Shown here: one piece after another, positions 44,504 to 55,823 of the stretch
Layout: each line of letters begins with the position of its first letter
How positions within the stretch are numbered: the first letter of the stretch is position 1
Assembly (NCBI RefSeq): GCF_000418325.1
Contig: NC_021658.1
Span: 11,608,001-11,672,000, forward strand
DNA: 64,000 bases
Direction of reading: 5' to 3'
Origin: Sorangium cellulosum So0157-2
GTDB lineage: Bacteria > Myxococcota_A > Polyangia > Polyangiales > Polyangiaceae
Position numbers and translations under genes: made by a program
Notes under the pieces: generated by a model
Told to the model about the DNA's origin: nothing
The model's input: only the letters and a program-made list of their open reading frames with translations
Database searches by the model: none

Positions 44504-47500
44504 GTGAGAAAAATCTACGCCGCGATCCTGGCCGTTGCCGCTGTCGGCAGCGCGTTCACGTGCTCTTCGGGCACCCCCTACTCCCCCACGCCGCCGGAGG
44601 AGTGCCGCGAGCAAGGAGAGGCGTGCAGCACCACCGAGGAGTGCTGCGTCGCATACCCTTACGATTTCTGCAAGAAGACAGCGTGCGAGAGCGGCGCCTG
44701 TGGGTTCGTCATCGCCAACAAGCTCACAGGCGATCTGCGCGGCGACTGCATCAGACACACCTGCCTCGCCGACGGCTCGAACGGCGAGACGTCAGACCCG
44801 GCGGACCTGCCCGACGACGGCAATCCTATCGCAGCGACGGCGGCGACGGCGTGCTCGGCGCCGGCTTCTCGATCGCCGGGCTGTCCGCGATCACGCGATG
44901 TCCCAAGAGCCTCGCGCAAGACGGGGAGATCCGCGGCGTGCGGTACGACGGCGACGACGCGCTCTGCCTCGACGGCCAGCGCCTCGTCCCCGTGGGAGAA
45001 GGGGCTGAAACCATCGAGTACCGGACGTTCCCGGAGTCCTTCGTCAAGGTGGTCGGGCACTACGGTCCGGAAGGCGGTGCCCCCGCCGAGGCGCTCTTCT
45101 TCGAGGCAACCCTGCCCTCCGGCCGCGTCGTCGAGTACGGGCGCACCGACGGCAGCAAGCCCCTCGCGCGGGGCGGCGTCCCGCGCGCGTGGCTCGCGAA
45201 CAAGGCCCGCGACGGCCGCGGCAACGCCATGACGTATGCGTACTGCATCGCCGAGGCGGAGGACGGCCATGCCGCCGAGTACGCCGTGGACGAGATCCGC
45301 TACACGAGCTTCGAGGGCGCGCCGACGCTCGAGCCTTCCCGGGCGGTGCGCTTCGTGTATGGGATCAAGGATCCGGCCGCCATTCGGACCGGCTACTCGG
45401 GCGGCATGGCGCTCCAGCGCTCGCTTCGCCTCGACGAGATCCAGATGCTCGTCCGGGCGATGCGCTGGTCCGGAGCTACGGCTTCCGCTATGAGCTCAGC
45501 CCGACGACGAGCCGCACGCTCCTGACCCAGGTCGAGGAGTGCGCGGGCGACCGAGTCTGCAAGCCTCCCACGCGCTTTCAGTACAGCCACGCGAAGCCCG
45601 GATTCGAGCGGGTGACGACGGAGATCGACGAGCCGGTGTCCGAGAGGGCGAGCCCGATGGTGTTCGACCTCGACGCCGACGGGCGCGACGACCTCGTGAT
45701 CCCGGACATGGTCGCGGGGCTCAGCACATCGAGGAATCCGATCACCGCGTGGCGGGTGGCGAGAAACGTCGGGCCGCGCGCCTCGCCGGCCTTTCTCGCA
45801 CCGGCGGAGCTCGCCTTCCTCGAAGAGTGGCCCACGGTCGCCGATCCGGTGGGGCCCTCCGATCCGGCCCTTCTCCAGCCCGAGCTCGGGACGGTCCTGG
45901 ACTACGACGACGATGGGCGGATGGACGTCCTGCTCCACGATGTTTACGACACCGAGGTCACGTGGCATGTGCTCCTCTCCCGGCCGGATTGGACCTTCGC
46001 CCTCCATGACACGGGCATCCGCAGGCCGTTCCCGCTCGGGGTCACGCCCACGCCGCCGAGCCTGAGCAGCCCCGGCGGGTCGATGCACCTGGCCGATCTG
46101 GACGGCGATGGCGTGCCGGATCTGATCCAGTGCGAGGACCACGCCCGCGAGGGACAGGCACCGCTCCCGCTCACTGCCGTGTGGGCCGTCCACCCCTGGC
46201 GACCTGCGCGCGGCGCGACGCCCGCGGGCTTCGACCCCGCGGGCGAATCGATCGAGCTGCTCACCGGCTACCCCTGCGATACGGAGCTCCACACGCTCGA
46301 CATCGACGCCGACGGCAAGGTCGATCTCGTCGTGCCGTCCCTGCGGCGGTTCGGCGACGGGACGGTCCTCGTCGGATCGAGCTACGACGCGATCATGCGC
46401 CGCGGCGAGGGGCGCTGGGAGGTGATCGACACCGAGCTCCCTGTCGCGTGGCCCGGGGGCCGCGTCGTCTTTCTCGACGCGAACGGCGACGGCTTGCCCG
46501 ATGCCGTCGAATCTGGCCCGGGCGACCACCAGCTCTATACCTACTTCAACACGGGCCCGACCTTCGTGGCCTCGCCGTTCCGGACCGTCGATGCGTTCAG
46601 CTTCGGCGATCTGTTCGGTCTTCCCGATCAGGACGTGTTCTTCCCGCTCGCCGTACCGCTCGACTTTAACGGCGATGGGCGGCAGGATCTGGTCATGCCG
46701 GTTCCTCCAGGCATGCTGCTGGGCGGCTCCGACGCGCTACCGTCGTGGGCCGTCTTCCTCGCGACGGGCGACCGCGCGGGGCCGCCGTTCAGGCTGGTCG
46801 ACCCGGGGCTGCCGTTCGAGGCCAGCCTCGGCGACGCGGTCACCCTGGCCGATCCGCGCGGGCCGCGCACCGGCGACGTCGACGGCGACGGCGCGCAGGA
46901 CGTGATCCTGTCGCTCGGCGGCGTGTTCAACGTGTTCCGGAACCTCTCGGCCGACCAGGACCTCCTGGTCGCGGTCTCCGACGGGATGAACGCGCACGAC
47001 CCGACCGAGCCCGGGTTCGTGCCCAACGTGAGCATCTCGTACGGGCATCTGACCGACGCGTCGGCGGCGACGGGCGACGGACCGGAGGATCCGGCGCGGG
47101 AGAGCCCGCTGTACGTCGCGCGTTCCGGCGCGGCGGACGACTGCGGCTATCCGCGGCGCTGCGTGGTGGGCCCTCGGCGGGGGGTCAGCGCGTACGCCCT
47201 CAACAACGGTGCCGATCGACCGCGGCGCTTCGAGGTCAGCTACCGCGACGGGCGCTATCACCGGCTGGGCCGTGGATTTCTCGGCTTCGGCGAACGGATC
47301 GTCACCGACCTGGATACGGGCGCCGCGGCGCTCGACGCGTACGATCACGTCACCTTCGACGACGAGCTCCAGGTCTTTCCCTTCGCGGGGAGCATCCAGC
47401 GGACGTGGCGTTGGGCGCCTGGGCTGGCGAGCCAGCCCAGACCGGAGCAGATCGAGCTCTCGCTCGTCGACGTGACGCGGGCGCTGGTTCCGACGAACGA

Positions 47501-50268
47501 CGGCGCGACGTATTTCACGCTGCCGACCGAGCGCCGCGTGAGGCGAGCGCAAGGGATCTATCCACCCCCGAACGGCGCGACGCCGACCATCGAGGCGTAC
47601 GTGCGGGAGGTCGAGGCTGGAGGCGATGGCGCGACGCTGCTGCGCGACTCGGTGTCGACGGTGACGGACTTCGACACGTTCGGCAATGTGCGCGCCGAGG
47701 AGGGCTCGACGAGCGGCGTCGACCTGACGTTCATGGTCACGCGGACGTTCAAGAACGACACGGAGCGCTGGGTCCTCGGCCAGCTCGAAACGCAGAAGGA
47801 GTGCAGCGCGGCGGCGGGAATATCGCAGTGCCGGACCCTCACGCGAACGAATACGATCTACGGCGAGGTGGAGACCGAGTCCGCCGAGAGCGACGATGGC
47901 CTGCGGGACACGAAGCTGACGATCTCCTATGCGCGCGACGACTTCGGGAACATCACCGGCGTCACGGCGAAGGATGCCTTCGGCCACCAGCGGACCTCCA
48001 GCACGGACTTCGACGAGGAGGGCATGTTCCCCGAGAAGTACGTGAACGCGGCCGAGCATACGATCCTCGTGGAGTTCGACGATGCGCTCGGCGTGCTCCT
48101 CGAGCGGGTCGATCCGAATCAGCTCGTGACGACGTGGGCGTACGACGGCTTCGGGCGCCTCGGTGTCGAGACGCGCCCGGATGGCACGACGACGGTCACG
48201 CTCTCCCGCACCAAGGACGGCGGCCCGGCGCAGGACGCGTGGCGGGTGAGGCAGCGAAGCACCACGACCGGCGGGGCCGACGACACGGTCGAGCTCGATA
48301 GCCTCGGCCGCCCGATCCGCTGGTGGTGGTACGGGCCCGAGCCGGAGCCGGCACAGCGGGCGGGCGATGCGAAGCGCATCCTGCAGGAGATTGGCTACGA
48401 CGAACTGGGCGAGCACATCTCGCGGCGCTCGGTGCCGGTCCGCGAAGATACGCCCGAGCGCGAGAGGTTGTACGATCGCTATGAGTACGACGCGGTAGGC
48501 CGCGAGGTGCGGCATACGACGCCATGGAACGCGGTCACGACGACCGAGTACGATGGCCTGCGCGTGCGCGTCAACGACCCGCTCGATCACGTGACCGTGA
48601 CCGAGCTGGATCCGCTGGGGCGAACCGCGTCGATCACCGACGCCGCCGACGGGATCACCCGCTACAGTTACGGCCCGTTCGGCATGCTGCACACGGTCAC
48701 CGACCCAGGCGATGCGGTGACGCGCTCGACGCGCGATGCGTTCGGCCGCGTCCGGCAGCTCGACGACCCCGATCGGGGCACGACGGTCTCGATCCATGAC
48801 GGCTTCGGCGAGCTGGTTTCTTCGACCGATGCACTCGGGCGAGAAATCACATGGGAGTACGACGCGCTCGGGCGACCGCGCACGCGCGTGGACCGGGACG
48901 GCGCCGAGCGCCTGACGACCACGTGGACCTGGGACACCGCGGCGCACGGGATCGGCAAGCTCCACGCGCTCGCGAGCCCCGACGCGGAGAAGACATACGG
49001 GTACACCGACCGCGGCCAGCTCGACACGCTCTCGCTCCGCATCGACGGCGAGCGCGCTCCGCTGGAGGCCAGGCTGGGTTACGACGAGCTCGGTCGCATC
49101 GAGGCGGTCACGTATCCGGCGCCGGCCGGCGCGGCGCCGTTCGCCGTGGCCTACGACCACGACGCGCATGGCCACGTGATCGCCGTACGCGACCGCGGAA
49201 CGGGCTCCGCCTACTGGCGCCTGACGGACGTGGACGACGCGGGACGCTTCCGGGAGGAGGTGTTCGGCAACGGCGTCATCACGGAGCGGAGCTATTTCGC
49301 CGACAAGCAGCGCCTGAGGCATGTGGCGACGCGGAGCGGCGCGGGTGAGGTGCAGGACCTCGACGATGGGTTCGACGATCTCCTCAACCTCACGCGCCGC
49401 ACCGATGCGCTCCAGCCCGAGAACACGACGGAGCGCTTCCGCTTCGATCCGCTCCAGCGGCTGACCTGCGCGTACTTCGGCGACGTCGAGAGCGCGTCGG
49501 CGCCCTGCGCGCTCCGCTACGACTACCACCCGAACGGCAATCTCACCTTCAAGTCGGACGTCGGAACGCTCTCCTACGACGACCCGCTGCACCAGCACGC
49601 CGTCACCGGCGCGGGCACGGACGGCTTCTCTTACGACGCCGTCGGCAATCAGATCGCGCGGCCCGGCGGCACGACCGTGCGTTACACGCCGTTCGACCTG
49701 CCGGAGCGCATCACGCAGGGCGCGAGCACCGTCACCTTCGGCTACGACGGCGACCAGCAGCGGATCCGCAAGACTACCCCGGAGAAGGAGACGCTCTACT
49801 TCGGCGACCTGTACGAGCGGGTCACCGATCGGGCGTCGGGCGCCGTGGAGCACCGGTACCACGTCCACTCGCCGGAGCGCGTGGTGGCGATCGTGACCCG
49901 CGGAGGCTCGGACGCCGGCACGCGGTACGTGCATGTCGATCACCTCGGCTCGGTCGACGCGCTCACCGACGAGGACGGCGACGTGATCGAGCGGCGGAGC
50001 TACGACCCGTTCGGCCAGCGCAGAAACCCCGTGTGGGGAGAGCGCCCGCCGGCGTCGTTCTCCAGCGAGACGACGCAGGGGTTCACCGGGCACGAGAGCG
50101 ACGACGAGCTCGGGCTCGTGAACATGAAGGGCAGGATGTACGATCCCAGGATCGGGCGGTTCTTGACCACGGCCCCCATCGTTTCGATGCCGTCCTTCGG
50201 GCAGAGCTGGAATCCATACAGCGACGTGCTGAACACCCCGCTCGCGTACGTCGATCCAGGCGGCTTTC
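44504..50268 (+). pseudogene. SpvB/FG-GAP/RHS-repeat giant protein gene, frameshifted and truncated
   Basis: GTG 44504 starts a Cys-rich lipoprotein ('AILAVAAVGSAFTC'). At ~44820-44830 it jumps frame into the middle of an SpvB domain ('DGGDGVLGAGFSIAGLSAIT', 'CLDGQRLVP'). At ~45455 a one-base shift leads into the long final frame. That frame holds several FG-GAP calcium repeats ('DLDADGRDDLVIPDM', 'DLDGDGVPDLIQ', 'DVDGDGAQDVILS') and many RHS/YD repeats ('YDAVGREVRHTTPWNAVTTT', 'YDGFGRLGVETRPDG'). It ends with an RHS core ('GRMYDPRIGRFLTTAP', 'YVDPGG'). The frame then runs into Arg-rich antisense of the next gene, so the variable C-terminal toxin or tip is missing. It is related to RHS / TcB-TcC shells; as it stands it is probably non-functional. 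Confidence 0.82.
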
Positions 50269-50325
50269 AACAAGCGCTCCCGGGGGCCGGGGCTCGCTCA
50301 CCGCTGCCGGCGCGCAGGCGCTCGC

Positions 50326-51321
50326 CTACCGCGCGCCGCGCTCGCGCCAGAAGGCGAACGCCTCGTCCAGGTAGACCTCCTTGGCGCCGTGCCCGACCGG
50401 GTGCTCGGCGACCCGCACGGGCCAGCCCGCGCCGCGCAGGACGTCGGCGAGGGCGCGGGCCGAGCGGCCCACCGAATCGTGAGCGCCGAAGCCGATGTAG
50501 AACGGCCTTGGCGCGAGCGTCGCGAGCTCGGGCGTCGCCTGGCCGCCGCCGCCGGACATCGCGCCGAAGCCGTCGGCGTCGATGCCGCCGCGCAGCGCGA
50601 GCGCCGCGGCGAAGAACGCGCCCGACGACGAGCCGGCGACGTACACCCGCGAGAACGCGACGCCGGCGATCGCCTCGAGCCTGCGCCGCTTCTCCGCGAA
50701 CGTCGCCACGAACGCGGCGGCGTGCTTCTCGTACGCCGGCCCGCCCGTCGGCCAGCCCCACCAGCGCGCGTACCCCTTCGGCGCGAGGCCGACCTTGCCG
50801 CGCGGCATCAACGCCGCGACGCCCGCGCGCCGGGCGGCGCGCGACACGACCGTCTCGAAGTTGGTCTTCTGCTGGCTCTCCTTCCCCGGCGGGACGATCC
50901 CGTGGAGGTAGATGAGCAGCGCGCGCGTCGGCGCGTCGGGCAACACGTAGCAGGTCTCCTCGTCGAGCGCGTCGACGCCGTCGATGCACCAGTCCGTCTC
51001 GACCCGCGGCGGTCGCGCTCGAGGCCACGGCGCCTGCTCGGGCGGCGCGCTCGCGGGCGCGGCGGCCGTCGGGATCGCCGGCGCCGCGGCCGTCACGCGC
51101 GGCGGCGGCGCCGGGCCTCGCCCCGCGGGGGCGAGCGCGGCGCCGTCCTGCGCCGGCGCGCGCCCGCGCCTCGGCGCGTCCGCCGCGCCGTTGCACGCGC
51201 AGGGGACGACCGCGAGCGCGATGGCGAGCCGCGCGATCCACCGCGCGGCGGCGCCGGGAGAGGTCCCCATGACGCGCCGGCCGACGCCGGCCAGCGCGCC
51301 GCTCGCGGAGCGCCGGCCCAT
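50326..51321 (-). CDS. Alpha/beta-hydrolase (esterase/depolymerase-like) lipoprotein
   Basis: The product is 331 residues. ATG 51321 shares a base with the rsmE stop (TGATG); ATG 51270 is an alternative giving a tidier signal peptide. The lipobox is 'LAVVPCAC', followed by an Ala/Pro linker. The hydrolase core has 'RALLIYLHGIVPPGKESQQK' (oxyanion region), 'SRVYVAGSSSGAFFAAALAL' with nucleophile Ser in GSSSG, 'FYIGFGAHDSVG' (Asp) and 'VGHGAKEVY' (His). The triad is complete. It resembles PHB-depolymerase/feruloyl-esterase-type hydrolases; the substrate is unknown. Confidence 0.82.
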   Translation of the reverse strand: MGRRSASGALAGVGRRVMGTSPGAAARWIARLAIALAVVPCACNGAADAPRRGRAPAQDGAALAPAGRGPAPPPRVTAAAPAIPTAAAPASAPPEQAPWPRARPPRVETDWCIDGVDALDEETCYVLPDAPTRALLIYLHGIVPPGKESQQKTNFETVVSRAARRAGVAALMPRGKVGLAPKGYARWWGWPTGGPAYEKHAAAFVATFAEKRRRLEAIAGVAFSRVYVAGSSSGAFFAAALALRGGIDADGFGAMSGGGGQATPELATLAPRPFYIGFGAHDSVGRSARALADVLRGAGWPVRVAEHPVGHGAKEVYLDEAFAFWRERGAR

Positions 51322-52079
51322 CACCCCCCGCGCGCGTCGCTCACCGCGATCAGCGCCCCGAGCGCCGCCGCGCACACCGTCTCGGTGCGCAGCGTCAGCG
51401 CGCCGAGGCGCACGCGCTCGAACCCGAGCGCCGCGCACACGCCGAGCTCCTCCGGCGTGAACCCGCCCTCCGGTCCGACCGCGAACGCCGCCTCCACCCC
51501 CGGCGAGAGCGCGCCGAGCCGCGCGCCGAGCGGCGTCTCCGCGTAGGGATCCAGCACCATCCCCAGCGCGCCGCCCTCGCCGGGCCGCGCCGCCCCCGCC
51601 GCCTCGAGCGCCGCCGCGAGGCTCATCGGCGCGTCGACGCGCGGCGCGTCCCCGCGGCCGCACTGGCGCGCCGCCTCGACCGCGATCCGGCGCCACCTTT
51701 GGCTCTTGTCCTCGCCCGGGCGCGCCACGCTGCGCGCCGAGATCGCCGGGATGATCCGCGTCGCCCCGAGCTCGGTCGCGTCGCGCACCACCGCGTCCAT
51801 CTTGTCGCCCTTGCCGACCGCCTGGATCCACGTCACCCGCCGGCCCGGCCGCAGCGCCGCCGGCCGGGGCGCGTCGATGCGCGCCTCCGCGCTCTTCCGG
51901 CCGATCGACTCGAGCGTGGCGTCCGCCTCGACCCCGAGCTCCGGATCGAACACGACGAACCGATCCCCCTCGCGCAGGCGGTGCACCCGCACGACGTAGC
52001 TCGCCGCCTCCGGCGGCAGCGCGATCACGCCCGCCGCGATCGACCCGAGCGGCACCCGGAGCAGCCCCTGGCCGCTCAT
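51321..52079 (-). CDS. rsmE: 16S rRNA (uracil(1498)-N3)-methyltransferase
   Basis: The 252-residue product has a PUA-like N-terminus ('YVVRVHRLREGDRFVVFDPE') and a SPOUT methyltransferase domain ('QAVGKGDKMDAVVRDATELG', 'RRIAVEAARQCGRGDAPRV', 'FAVGPEGGFTPEELGV', 'LGALTLRTETVCAAALGAL'). The knotted SAM-binding motifs are complete. It methylates U1498 of 16S rRNA. ATG 52079 overlaps the prmA stop by 4 nt; prmA-rsmE is a common gene pair. Confidence 0.93.
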   Translation of the reverse strand: MSGQGLLRVPLGSIAAGVIALPPEAASYVVRVHRLREGDRFVVFDPELGVEADATLESIGRKSAEARIDAPRPAALRPGRRVTWIQAVGKGDKMDAVVRDATELGATRIIPAISARSVARPGEDKSQRWRRIAVEAARQCGRGDAPRVDAPMSLAAALEAAGAARPGEGGALGMVLDPYAETPLGARLGALSPGVEAAFAVGPEGGFTPEELGVCAALGFERVRLGALTLRTETVCAAALGALIAVSDARGG

Positions 52080-53023
52080 CCCGCCGCGGGCGCCGCGCCG
52101 CCCGGCGCGCGGAACAGGAGCGCCACCCAGCCCTCGCCGCCCGCGTCGCCCCGCCCCGCCGCGCGCTCGCCCCGCCCCGACGCGGGATCCGGCCGGGTCG
52201 CGACGTGCGCGAGCGGCAGCGACGTGTACCGCGCCACGAGATCGTCCCGCTCGCTCTCGAGGATGCCCGACAGGATCAGCCAGCCGCCCGGCGCCAGCAC
52301 GCGCGCGAGCTCGGGCGCCAGCGGCCGGAGCACCCGCGCCTCGATGTTCGCGACCACCCACGGGAACCGCCGCGTCACCTGCTCGACCACGCCGGCGCTC
52401 GCCTCGATGCGGCCCTCCAGGCCGTTGCGCGCCGCGTTCTCGTGGACCACCTCGATCACGTCGTCGTCGTTGTCGATCGCGACCGCCCGCTCCGCCCCGA
52501 GCAGCAGCGCGACGAGCGCGAGGATCCCGCTGCCCGTGCCCACGTCGAGGAGCTCGCGGCCGCGGAGCTCGGCCGCGTGCTCGTCGAGCAGCTCCGCCAC
52601 GAGCGCGGTCGTCGCGTGCAGGCCCGTGCCGAACGCCCTCCCCGGCTCGAGCAGCAGCACCCGCTCGCCCTCGCGCTCCGGCGCGCGCTCGATCCACGGC
52701 GGCACCACCGTGATCGTGGGCGTCAGCGCGAACGGCGCGAAGTGCTCCTTCCACGCGTCGCGCCAGGCGTCGCCCACCACCTCCTCCAGCCGCGCGGCGA
52801 GCGGCGGCGAGAGCTCCCCGAGCGCCGCGATCGCCGCCTGCGCCTCGCCGTGATCCTCGAAGCTCGCGACGAGCGTCACCTGGCCCGAGCGCGCGCCGCG
52901 CACGAGCGTCTGCTCGTCGCGCTGCTCCACGCCCGAGGCGCCCAGCTCGAAGAGCGCGGCGGCGATCTCGTCGGCCTCCGGCTCGGGGACATCGACTGCA
53001 ACGAACGGGTATCGAGGCTCCAC
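52076..53023 (-). CDS. prmA: Ribosomal protein L11 methyltransferase
   Basis: The 315-residue product starts at GTG 53023. An N-terminal substrate-recognition domain precedes 'WRDAWKEHFAPFALTPTITV' and 'GRAFGTGLHATTALVAELL'. The SAM-binding motif is 'LLDVGTGSGILALVALLLG', then 'AVAIDNDDDVIEVVHENAAR' and 'VVANIEARVLRPLAPELARV', where NIxA aligns with the catalytic NPxA-like loop of PrmA. A Gly/Arg-rich insertion precedes the last strand. It trimethylates L11 and is coupled to rsmE. Confidence 0.92.
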   Translation of the reverse strand: MEPRYPFVAVDVPEPEADEIAAALFELGASGVEQRDEQTLVRGARSGQVTLVASFEDHGEAQAAIAALGELSPPLAARLEEVVGDAWRDAWKEHFAPFALTPTITVVPPWIERAPEREGERVLLLEPGRAFGTGLHATTALVAELLDEHAAELRGRELLDVGTGSGILALVALLLGAERAVAIDNDDDVIEVVHENAARNGLEGRIEASAGVVEQVTRRFPWVVANIEARVLRPLAPELARVLAPGGWLILSGILESERDDLVARYTSLPLAHVATRPDPASGRGERAAGRGDAGGEGWVALLFRAPGGAAPAAG

Positions 53024-53145
53024 CTGGCTTGCTCCGTGACGGGCCGCCCGCCTGAAGAGCGGCGGCGGCGCGCCGGGAGCCTAACGAAAATCCAGCGCGC
53101 CGGGGCCGCCGATCGCGCGGAAGCCCTGGAGGACGCGGAGCATTT

Positions 53146-53841
53146 CTACCGCCCGACGTAGCGGCGGCGCGCCGGGACCGAGACGAGCACCTCGCCGCGC
53201 GACGCGGGCGGCGGCACGCGCTCGCCGTCGTGGAGCACCATCGCGGTGAGGCGCCCCCCGTAGACGGCGCCCGTGTCGATCCCGGTCGCCCACGCGTGCA
53301 TCTGCGGCTCGCTGCGCGCGTTGTGGCCGAACACCACGTGCGGCGGGCCCTGGTACGTCTGGCCCCACAGCGTCTTGCCCCCGCGGCGCTCGACCGGCTC
53401 GCCGTAGCGGCCGAGGCAGCGCACGTACATCAACGTGTGCGGATCCTGCCGCTCGATCGGCAGCCCGGGGATCAGCCCCGCGTGGACCACGCGGAGCCCG
53501 TGCTCCGGCAGATCCAGCCAGTACGGCAGCGTCTCGAGCCACGCCCAGTCGCGCTTGCGCAGCTGCTGCGCGGTCTCCTTCGAGAGCTCCCCCAGCGGCT
53601 CGCCGCGCGGATCGCTGCGCCCGGCGCGCCAGCGGAGCAGCCGATCCTCGTGGTTGCCCCGCACCGAGATCGCGCCGAGCTCCCGGAGCAGATCGAGCGT
53701 TCCGCACGGATCCGGGCCGCGCACGAGCAGATCGCCGACCATGACCACCCGATCGCCCGACGCGAAGCCGACGTGCTCGATCAGCCGCGCCAGCTCATCC
53801 CGGCAGCCGTGGACGTCACCGATGATGATCGTGCGCGGCAT
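53146..53841 (-). CDS. Metallophosphoesterase, ApaH/PrpE-like (diadenosine tetraphosphatase or phosphatase)
   Basis: The 231-residue product shows all PPP-type metal motifs in order: 'IGDVHGC' (2-12), 'VMVGDLLVRGPD', 'VRGNHEDRLLRW', 'VVHAGLIPG' and 'VVFGHNA'. The normal GDxVDRG reads GDLLVRG. It is probably a symmetrical Ap4A hydrolase or protein phosphatase; sequence alone does not decide. It is transcribed in the same direction as prmA, with 122 bp between them. Confidence 0.85.
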   Translation of the reverse strand: MPRTIIIGDVHGCRDELARLIEHVGFASGDRVVMVGDLLVRGPDPCGTLDLLRELGAISVRGNHEDRLLRWRAGRSDPRGEPLGELSKETAQQLRKRDWAWLETLPYWLDLPEHGLRVVHAGLIPGLPIERQDPHTLMYVRCLGRYGEPVERRGGKTLWGQTYQGPPHVVFGHNARSEPQMHAWATGIDTGAVYGGRLTAMVLHDGERVPPPASRGEVLVSVPARRRYVGR

Positions 53842-54077
53842 CGCACACCCAACGTAGCAGGGACGCCCGGCTCAGGGGGCCTCCAGGCCCCGGCCCCCCC
53901 GAGCTCGGCGGTCCCCGCCCGGCGGCAGCGCCCGCCGTCGCCGGGGGACGAGATCGATGTTTTTCCTTGAATTTCGGGAATTTACGAGTGAATCGCCGGC
54001 CTCCGCCGCTGCGGCCGAGCGGGCGGGCTGGCCTTGGGCCGGCGCCCGCCGCGGGCGCGGCGGGCCGGTCAGGACCG

Positions 54078-55346
54078 TTACGGAGAGTCGATCTTCGCGC
54101 GCTTCGGGATGACGACGATCCCGCCCTCGCTGACGAACCACTTCTTGCGGTCCTCCTCGAGGTTGAAGCCGATCTCGGCGCCGGCGGGGATCTCGACGTC
54201 CTTGTCGATGATGCAGCGGCGCAGCTTCACGTGGCGCCCGATCTTGACGTCCTCGAACAGCACGCACTCCTCGATGTGGCTGAAGGAGTTCACGCGGACC
54301 CGGTTCGAGAGCACGCTCCGGTGGATCCGGCCGCCGGAGATGATGCACCCGAGCGAGACGAGGCTGTCCGTCGCGATGCCGACGCGCGCGTTCGCCTCGT
54401 CGCGGAAGACGAACTTGGCCGGCGGGTCGTGGCTGATGCCCGTCCGGATCGGCCAGCGCGGGTTGTAGAAGTTGAACGCCGGCTGGATGCTGACGAGATC
54501 CATCTGGGCCGCCCAGTAGGCGTCGATCGTCCCGATGTCGCGCCAGTACCCCGCGCCCTCGTCCTCGCCAGGGACGCGGTTCTCGTGGAAATCGTAGACA
54601 TAGACGCGGCTGCCGCTCTTCACCATCCGCGGGATGATGTCGCGGCCGAAGTCGTGCGCGCTGTCCTCGGTCGCGGCGTCCTGCTCGAGGACGTCGAGCA
54701 GCGCCGGCGTCTTGAAGATGTAGTTGCCCATCGACGCGAGGCACATGCCCGGCCTGCCGGGCATGCTCGGCGGATCCTGCACCTTCTCGTGGAAGGCGAT
54801 GATCCGCCCCGCCTCGTCGCACTCGATGACGCCGAAGGCGCGAGCCTCCTCCTTGGTCACCGGGATGGCGGCCACGGTCACGTCGGCGCCGCGCGCGAGG
54901 TGATCGTGCAGCATCTGGCGCACGTCCATCTTGTAGACGTGGTCGCCGCCGAAGATGCAGAGGTGCTCGGGCGACTCGTCGGTGATGACGTGCTGGGTCT
55001 GGTAGACGGCGTCGGCCGACCCCTTGAACCAGCTCTTGCCCGTGCGCTGCTGCGCCGGGACGGTCTCGATGAAGCTGTCGAGCATCGGCGACAGGCGCCA
55101 AGCTCGGGCGATGTGCTCGTCTAGCGACGCGCTCTTGTACTGCGTGAGGATCTTGATTCGGTGCAGGCCGGAGTTGACGAAGTTCGAGAGGACGATGTCG
55201 ATGATCCGGTAGCGGCCGCCGAACGGCACGGCCGGCTTCGCCCGGTCGTGCGTCAGGGGGCCGAGCCGGCGGCCTTCGCCGCCAGCGAGGATCATCACCA
55301 AAACCTTCGACGCTTCGAAAGCGGCGCGCAGGGTCGTCTCGCGCAT
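54078..55346 (-). CDS. glgC: Glucose-1-phosphate adenylyltransferase
   Basis: The 422-residue product has the nucleotidyltransferase signature 'MILAGGEGRRLGPLTHDRAK', 'PFGGRYRIIDIVLSNFVNSG', 'QRTGKSWFKGSADAVYQ', 'FGGDHVYKMDVRQMLHDH', 'GVIECDEAGRIIAFHEK', 'MGNYIF' and 'YWRDIGTIDAYW'. A left-handed beta-helix C-terminus follows ('GCIISGGRIHRSVLSNRVRV'). It makes ADP-glucose for glycogen or trehalose synthesis. All substrate-binding motifs are present. It stands alone; no other glg gene is in the window. A GC-rich dyad (about 54042-54058) follows the stop and may terminate it. Confidence 0.95.
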   Translation of the reverse strand: MRETTLRAAFEASKVLVMILAGGEGRRLGPLTHDRAKPAVPFGGRYRIIDIVLSNFVNSGLHRIKILTQYKSASLDEHIARAWRLSPMLDSFIETVPAQQRTGKSWFKGSADAVYQTQHVITDESPEHLCIFGGDHVYKMDVRQMLHDHLARGADVTVAAIPVTKEEARAFGVIECDEAGRIIAFHEKVQDPPSMPGRPGMCLASMGNYIFKTPALLDVLEQDAATEDSAHDFGRDIIPRMVKSGSRVYVYDFHENRVPGEDEGAGYWRDIGTIDAYWAAQMDLVSIQPAFNFYNPRWPIRTGISHDPPAKFVFRDEANARVGIATDSLVSLGCIISGGRIHRSVLSNRVRVNSFSHIEECVLFEDVKIGRHVKLRRCIIDKDVEIPAGAEIGFNLEEDRKKWFVSEGGIVVIPKRAKIDSP

Positions 55347-55823
55347 GGGACGGAGAGGGTACTCGATCGATGTTGCCAGCGCGAAGAGCGGAAACGCGCC
55401 CTCCGCGGTTTCACGGACGCCCGGGGACCGGGAGAACGCCGCGAAGGCCCGCGTAACGAGCGCCCCGACGTGCGTAACGAGCGAGCCAGCGGGTTCCCCT
55501 TCCCCTCCCGCGCGGCCGGCCCGCGCCGCGGGCAGCCCGCGCGGCGGAGGCCCCGCGCGCTCCCGCTCCGGCCCGCGACGGCCGCTCCGGCGGGGGAGCC
55601 GTCGGCCTCCGCGGCGGCGCGCCGCCGCGTGGCCGCCCGATGAAGAGAGGGGGACGTTTCCGTTTCTCTTTACGATCCGCTCGCGGCCGTGTTAGCCGTT
55701 TCCGCCGCCGCGCGCGCACGCGAGAGGCGCCTGATCCGCACGCGGCACACCGCCGTCCGGAGGCTACTCCAGCGCTGGATCTTTCCTGCCGGATGCCCCC
55801 GTCACGTTGACCTTGGAGATGCC
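55347..55823. other. Intergenic region between divergent glgC and lipoprotein gene
   Basis: About 480 bp with no supported gene. It is GC-rich, with Arg/Pro/Ala-type open frames only. The AT-richer stretch GTTTCTCTTTACGATCC near 55660-55680 is the only promoter-like patch seen. Confidence 0.45.

Noticed and set aside
50269..50915. Arg/Pro-rich C-terminal extension of the RHS frame as a toxin domain
   Set aside because: It is exactly antisense to a well-supported hydrolase gene and has the composition of a shadow frame, so it is read-through and not a toxin tip.
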